Below are positions 59,709 through 64,000 of a stretch of DNA of 64,000 nucleotides, piece after piece. Below the pieces are notes generated by a model. The model had not been told where the DNA came from. It saw only the letters and a program-made list of their open reading frames with translations, and searched no databases. The stretch is from Clostridium sp. BJN0013 (GTDB lineage: Bacteria; Bacillota; Clostridia; Clostridiales; Clostridiaceae), in NCBI RefSeq assembly GCF_040939125.1, contig NZ_CP162495.1:2728001-2792000 (forward strand). The letters are read 5' to 3'. The translations under genes and the position numbers were made by a program. Within the stretch, counting starts at the first letter, position 1, and each line of letters begins with the position of its first letter.

Positions 59709-59861
59709 ATGGAAACTATTCTTGTTATTGAACTTATTACTTTATACGGCGTGTTTATCATCGGAGCCCTATTCTGGGTCGTAACTGAAATTAATGACGC
59801 CATCAAAAAGCACAAGAAAGAAAAAGCAAAGAAAAACTTTGATCCACTTGATAAGTTTTAA
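59709..59861 (+). CDS. Small single-span membrane protein
   Basis: The 50-aa protein has an N-terminal hydrophobic helix (ILVIELITLYGVFIIGALFWVV), then a basic C-terminal tail (IKKHKKEKAKKNFDPLDKF). The ATG at 59709 follows AAATGAGGTAAACAT. It is in line with the replication genes. It could be an inner-membrane anchor or a small membrane-depolarising protein. No family recognised. Confidence 0.6.
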   Translation: METILVIELITLYGVFIIGALFWVVTEINDAIKKHKKEKAKKNFDPLDKF

Positions 59862-59917
59862 TTGCTTGGGCGGTGGCACTCCTGCTGCCGCCCTTATTCT
59901 TTTGAAAGGAGGATGTT

Positions 59918-61909
59918 ATGGAAGATATAAAAACACTTTCTCTTGACCTTGAAACTTACTCGGATGTGGACCTTGGCAAGTGTGGCGTCTATCGGTATGC
60001 AGAATCTCCAAGCTTTGAAGTCCTCCTGTTTGGTTACGCAATTAATAGCGGTGAGGTACACGTTATTGACCTGGCCTTAGGTGAGAAAATTCCAGAAGAG
60101 ATACTAAATGCATTAACCGATGATAACATAACAAAATGGGCCTTTAACGCTTCCTTCGAACGTGTCTGTTTATCCTATTGGCTTCGCAAGCATTACCCGG
60201 ATAAGTTTAGTAGCTACAGCATACCAGAGGACACTGCCAACGTTTACCTTAATCCATCTTCTTGGCGTTGCAGTATGATATGGTCTGCTTATATGGGCTT
60301 ACCACTTTCGCTTGAAGGTGTAGGGACAGTTCTTAAGCTCGGTGAACAGAAGCTGAAAGAAGGAAAAGACCTCATCAAATATTTCTGCGTTCCATGCAAA
60401 CCCACCAAAGTAAACGGTGGCCGTACTCGTAACCTACCTGCACATGGTATGGAGAAATGGTTCTTATTTAAGAAATACAACGTCCGAGATGTTGAGGTGG
60501 AACAGGCAATTAAGAAACGACTAGAAAGCTATCCAGTACCTGAGTTTGTATGGGATGAATACCATCTGGATCAAGAGATTAATGACAGAGGCATCCTGCT
60601 TGATCTGGGCGTCGTTAAAAATGCTATTATCTTCGATGAGAAATCCAAAGAAGAACTTACTGCTGCAATGAAGGAACTTACCAACCTTGATAACCCAAAC
60701 AGTGTCGTTCAGGTAAAACAGTGGCTTTCTGATAATGGTGTTGAGACCGAGTCTCTTGGGAAAAAGAATGTGGCTGCTCTTATAAAGACTGCGCCTGAGG
60801 AACAACGCGACGTGCTTCAACTTCGCCAGCAGCTTGCAAAAAGTAGCGTTAAAAAGTATCAGGCCATGCAGAACACTGTCTGTTTAGATGGCAGGGCTCG
60901 AGGCATGTTCCAATATTATGGCGCTTCCCGTTCTGGTCGCTGGGCAGGCAGGCATATACAATTACAGAACTTACCTCAAAATCATATCCCTGATTTGGAA
61001 GATGCAAGGTCACTTGTAAAGCTCGGAGATTATGATGCAGTGAAGCTTCTTTATGATGACGTGCCGGATACACTCTCTCAGCTTATCCGAACTGCTTTTA
61101 TTCCAAGGTCAGGATACAAATTTATTGTGTGCGACTTCAGTGCTATCGAGGCAAGAGTTTTGTCTTTCTTAGCCGGGGAACAATGGCGATTAGACGTATT
61201 TGAAAACAATGGTGATATCTACTGTGCTTCTGCTTCTGCTATGTTCCATGTACCTGTTGAGAAGCATGGTGTGAATAGCCACCTTCGTCAAAAAGGAAAA
61301 ATCGCAGAATTGGCACTTGGATATGGCGGCAGTGTTGGAGCACTTAAGGCTATGGGTGCATTGGAAATGGGCCTTACTGAAGACGAATTGCAGCCGCTGG
61401 TTGACTCTTGGAGGGCATCAAACCCGAAGATTACAAAGCTGTGGTGGGATATTGACAGAAATATTAAAGAGGCAGTTCGCTTAAGAACACATACCAAAAC
61501 ACATGGACTTAATTTCTATTACCAGAAGGGGATGCTTTTTATTGAGCTCCCTTCCGGCAGGAGGCTATCCTATGTAAAGCCTAAGATCGAACAGAACCAG
61601 TTCGGTGGTGAGTCTGTCACCTACGAAGGTACCGGCATCACTAAGAAGTGGGAACGCATCGAAAGTTACGGGCCGAAGTTTACGGAAAATGTTGTGCAGG
61701 CAATCAGCCGGGATATCCTGGCCTATGCCATGAAAACACTCAGTCATTGCTTTATCTGTGGTCACGTCCATGACGAGCTAATTATTGAGTGCAGCATGGA
61801 TGTCTCCCTTAAAGCAGTTTGTGAGCAGATGGGACGAACGCCACCCTGGATAAAAGGGTTGGCTCTTAGAGCCGATGGCTATGAGACAATGTTTTATAAG
61901 AAAGATTAA
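59918..61909 (+). CDS. Phage family A DNA polymerase
   Basis: This 663-aa replicative polymerase has a 3'-5' exonuclease domain with the D-x-E motif SLDLETYSDVDLG near residue 7 and a later WAFNASFERVCLSYWL. The polymerase part shows motif A FIVCDFSAIEARVLSFLAGE, the O-helix region LRQKGKIAELALGYGGSVGALKAMG, and motif C GHVHDELIIE. No 5'-3' exonuclease is present. AAAGGAGGATGTT precedes the ATG. It is the last gene of the rightward early operon and ends at a strong terminator. Confidence 0.94.
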   Translation: MEDIKTLSLDLETYSDVDLGKCGVYRYAESPSFEVLLFGYAINSGEVHVIDLALGEKIPEEILNALTDDNITKWAFNASFERVCLSYWLRKHYPDKFSSYSIPEDTANVYLNPSSWRCSMIWSAYMGLPLSLEGVGTVLKLGEQKLKEGKDLIKYFCVPCKPTKVNGGRTRNLPAHGMEKWFLFKKYNVRDVEVEQAIKKRLESYPVPEFVWDEYHLDQEINDRGILLDLGVVKNAIIFDEKSKEELTAAMKELTNLDNPNSVVQVKQWLSDNGVETESLGKKNVAALIKTAPEEQRDVLQLRQQLAKSSVKKYQAMQNTVCLDGRARGMFQYYGASRSGRWAGRHIQLQNLPQNHIPDLEDARSLVKLGDYDAVKLLYDDVPDTLSQLIRTAFIPRSGYKFIVCDFSAIEARVLSFLAGEQWRLDVFENNGDIYCASASAMFHVPVEKHGVNSHLRQKGKIAELALGYGGSVGALKAMGALEMGLTEDELQPLVDSWRASNPKITKLWWDIDRNIKEAVRLRTHTKTHGLNFYYQKGMLFIELPSGRRLSYVKPKIEQNQFGGESVTYEGTGITKKWERIESYGPKFTENVVQAISRDILAYAMKTLSHCFICGHVHDELIIECSMDVSLKAVCEQMGRTPPWIKGLALRADGYETMFYKKD

Positions 61910-61954
61910 ATAAGGCCTCTGAGGGAACTTAATCCTTCAGAGGCCTTATTTTTC
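61909..61954. terminator. Bidirectional terminator between polymerase and helicase genes
   Basis: AATAAGGCCTCTGA and TCAGAGGCCTTATT pair perfectly over 14 bp around a short loop, followed by TTTTCTC on the plus strand and preceded by an A run. It serves the polymerase gene and, in reverse, the helicase gene that ends at 61975. Confidence 0.92.
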
Positions 61955-61974
61955 TCTATTCGCTTGTCTAATTT

Positions 61975-64000
61975 CTAATCTACAAATAAGTCTGGAATGT
62001 TGTATTTGATGATTGCGGCATCCTTCTTCACGCCTTCATTTGAACATTCTAACAGACTCTTTTTTAGTTTTAATTCAGGCTCAGTCTGCGCAATATAGTC
62101 TTTTCCGTGATTTAAAATATAAAGGGATGACTCACGTGAAAAACCATGTTTCTGGATATTTATTATTTTTCTATTCGTAGAACCATACTCAACAAACTCA
62201 TACCAGTCATTAGGGACCTTTTCAACCTGTCTTATTTCTTTATAAGCCTTTGATACTTTCAAAAAATAATTTGATATTTTGAAAAGAATGACTTTATCAA
62301 TAACACTGAGCACATCAGAAATAACGATATTTCTATGCTCACGAGTGTCATTGTAGTCAACGTAGTTATTATCGATATACAGAGCATTTTCTGGATTACG
62401 CTGCTTATAACTAATAGCCTGAAACATTATTTTGTTTAGACCGTCACCTTGTACCCACTGGCTTAAAATAACAGCATACCAGCTAAGCCTACCATGCTTC
62501 TTGGAATATTTGCCTACATGTCCTAAAGTTTCAGATTCATATATCTCCCATTTAAATATTCTGCACAGACGCTCCAGAAACGCCAGTAATTGTGCTGAAT
62601 CAAAGTTACCTTGTTCATCAACCGCAGGGAACTCAAGTCCGTTTTGTAAAATTGCTTGATACAAGGACTCTGACTGGTCAACAGATATTGTTATATCATC
62701 ATCCTGAATGTATTCTTCATTGGAAGCAAAAAGGGTTCTGATTTTATCTTCGTCTCCCGGATTCATCAGCTGCTGAAATTCTTGTCTAACACGACTAGTG
62801 CGGTTTTTCAAAATATCATTCAAAAGAATGATTGCAAATTTACGCATTAGATCATACGAATCTGCTGACTGCTTATCTGGATATTTCACAAGCTCCACTG
62901 TTCCGTGTAAAAGGGCTTCTATAACATTTTGCTTTTGTGGCTTTGTAAGTCCTTTTTCAATAGACAATGTCTGTGGTGCTATATCCTCCTGAAGCAGGCT
63001 TACATATTTTTCATTTGCTTTTTCACTACTCGCGACTAGAAATACATTGCCATAAAGATTGTATTCCAATCGTCCGACACGACCGATAAGGTTACGGAAA
63101 TCTACAGCTTTCATATGCTTGCTTCCATTTTTAAAATCTGTAATAAATAAATTGTCCGCTGGCAGATTAACACCTTCAACAAGCGTACTTGTGCAGAATA
63201 ATGCCGTTATAGAACCTGCACGGAACAAGTCTTCTATTCTCTGACGAATAGACGCCGGCAAGTAACCTATATGATATGCAACGCCCTTGGAAATAAGTTC
63301 AGCTAAATAGTAATCTCCATGTATATCGTTCTTTATGTCTTTAGCTAGTTCTATCAGCTCTTTATCATTACTCTTTTCAACACGATTAGCAGCAAAATCT
63401 CTTGCCGCTACTACTGTCTTACGGGTAGAAGGGAAGTATATAATACACTGTCTTTCTGCACCTTTATCATCCTTTTCAAAGCGAAGAAGCACATCTGTCA
63501 AGTCCGCGTCTTCAAGTGCTATAGATGTTAAAGGCACCGTTTCCTTTGTATGCTCATTATATACATCTACCTCATTGTCATCTAGATTAATTAAAAACTT
63601 AACTTGAGAAACAGGAGAAAACGCTGACGCGAGTTTTTGCTTTTTCAACTCATTTGATTCCACGCCTGCTATCAAACTTAAATATATTTCAGGATTAGGA
63701 ACATTAGGAGATGCAAAAACAAAGTGCGGTCTATGCTCCCGTTCTGAAAGCATATGAACAATTTGGTAATAAAAAGGGCTTCGATTATCAGCACCAGAAA
63801 GCTTATGGGCCTCATCAATAAACAAGTAGTCAAGCTGAATATTTTGTTCATTAATAAGGAGATAGAGCAACCGTTCCGGAGTCATGATAAAAATATATCT
63901 TCGTTCACTGTTTTCTTCGGAATTTTTAATTAATACAGCATCTCCTGCAGCCGTTACAATGTGATAGTTATTCTCATGTAACATATATTGCAAGTCATCT
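61975..64000 (-). CDS. Ski2-like DEAH-box helicase, N-terminus beyond window edge
   Basis: Partial protein, at least 675 aa, open to the right edge. Visible superfamily 2 features are the Ia/Ib region FIMTPERLLYLL, the DEAH box LDYLFIDEAHKLSG, TALFCTSTLVEGVNLPADNLFI as motif V, and FRNLIGRVGRLEYNLYGNVFL as motif VI, the arrangement of Ski2/Hel308-like enzymes. A long C-terminal part of about 300 residues is helical and has no domain I recognise. The Walker A is off-window. Helicases of this type occur in defence systems such as Hachiman (HamB) and AbpAB. The partner would lie upstream, outside the window, so this is only a possibility. Confidence 0.82.
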   Translation of the reverse strand, partial: DDLQYMLHENNYHIVTAAGDAVLIKNSEENSERRYIFIMTPERLLYLLINEQNIQLDYLFIDEAHKLSGADNRSPFYYQIVHMLSEREHRPHFVFASPNVPNPEIYLSLIAGVESNELKKQKLASAFSPVSQVKFLINLDDNEVDVYNEHTKETVPLTSIALEDADLTDVLLRFEKDDKGAERQCIIYFPSTRKTVVAARDFAANRVEKSNDKELIELAKDIKNDIHGDYYLAELISKGVAYHIGYLPASIRQRIEDLFRAGSITALFCTSTLVEGVNLPADNLFITDFKNGSKHMKAVDFRNLIGRVGRLEYNLYGNVFLVASSEKANEKYVSLLQEDIAPQTLSIEKGLTKPQKQNVIEALLHGTVELVKYPDKQSADSYDLMRKFAIILLNDILKNRTSRVRQEFQQLMNPGDEDKIRTLFASNEEYIQDDDITISVDQSESLYQAILQNGLEFPAVDEQGNFDSAQLLAFLERLCRIFKWEIYESETLGHVGKYSKKHGRLSWYAVILSQWVQGDGLNKIMFQAISYKQRNPENALYIDNNYVDYNDTREHRNIVISDVLSVIDKVILFKISNYFLKVSKAYKEIRQVEKVPNDWYEFVEYGSTNRKIINIQKHGFSRESSLYILNHGKDYIAQTEPELKLKKSLLECSNEGVKKDAAIIKYNIPDLFVD

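Overview
The window is a mosaic of mobile DNA from a low-to-medium GC Firmicute, most likely a member of the Clostridia. The evidence is strong AGGAGG ribosome sites, SpoVG, AbrB, SAF/CpaB and DUF-type genes typical of clostridial conjugative elements, large serine recombinases, and an HK97-type siphovirus prophage. No rRNA, tRNA or CRISPR array was seen, and no clear housekeeping locus that would fix the species.

Positions 1-16000 (minus strand) are the accessory part of what looks like an integrative conjugative element or conjugative plasmid. Transcribed right to left it encodes an acidic orphan, a Cys-rich miniprotein, a Dam-type adenine methylase, two AbrB-like proteins, a tandem pair of unknown paralogues, a membrane-anchored protein, two secreted proteins sharing a C-terminal domain, YodL-domain and SpoVG proteins, and a Tad/Flp-type pilus module (small pilin-like protein, prepilin peptidase, CpaB, TadZ/CpaE, CpaF, TadB). 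Two insertion sequences interrupt it. An IS4-family element (291-1725) splits tadB, with a 10-bp target duplication. An IS110-family element (7113-8940) sits at a CT core inside the ribosome-binding site of the YodL gene. Its bridge RNA can be read from the sequence, with guides matching both flanks and both element ends.

Positions 16000-22400 hold AT-rich cargo: an unrecognised 401-aa protein, an intergenic stretch with a strong terminator and a decayed methyltransferase fragment, and a MerR/TipAS-type regulon. The regulon is merR - methyltransferase - flavoprotein - metallo-beta-lactamase-fold hydrolase, plus a separate serine hydrolase. Both transcription units have a promoter with the 19-bp spacer and central palindrome expected of MerR control.

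Positions 22400 to about 61950 are a prophage. Its left edge carries a serine-recombinase cassette (two complete recombinases, a catalytic-domain-less middle protein and a small helper). Lysis genes, baseplate/tail genes, a programmed -1 frameshift in the tail chaperone, head genes, protease, portal and large terminase follow. Between the large and small terminase genes lies an insert with DUF5049, gamma-glutamylcyclotransferase-like, amidoligase, DUF4314 and amidoligase-tail proteins, a ParB-domain DNA methyltransferase and its own S-adenosylmethionine synthetase. Next come the small terminase, an HNH nuclease, an ArpU/DUF1492 late regulator, SNF2 helicase, VRR-NUC nuclease and P4-type primase-helicase. 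A divergent control region at 57.15-57.45 kb then turns transcription to the plus strand for the DUF2800 nuclease, DUF2815 single-strand binding protein and family A DNA polymerase. A single plus-strand gene with its own operator-like repeats sits between portal and terminase.

Two families of repeated control sequences tie the prophage operons together: four copies of a fixed-spacing element (TTCGTTCA, 12 bp, then CTGTCCTGGGAC) and three copies of a promoter with an AGAGTGAT block. The right edge holds most of a Ski2-like DEAH helicase that runs out of the window and could belong to a defence system. The right attachment site of the prophage was not found.
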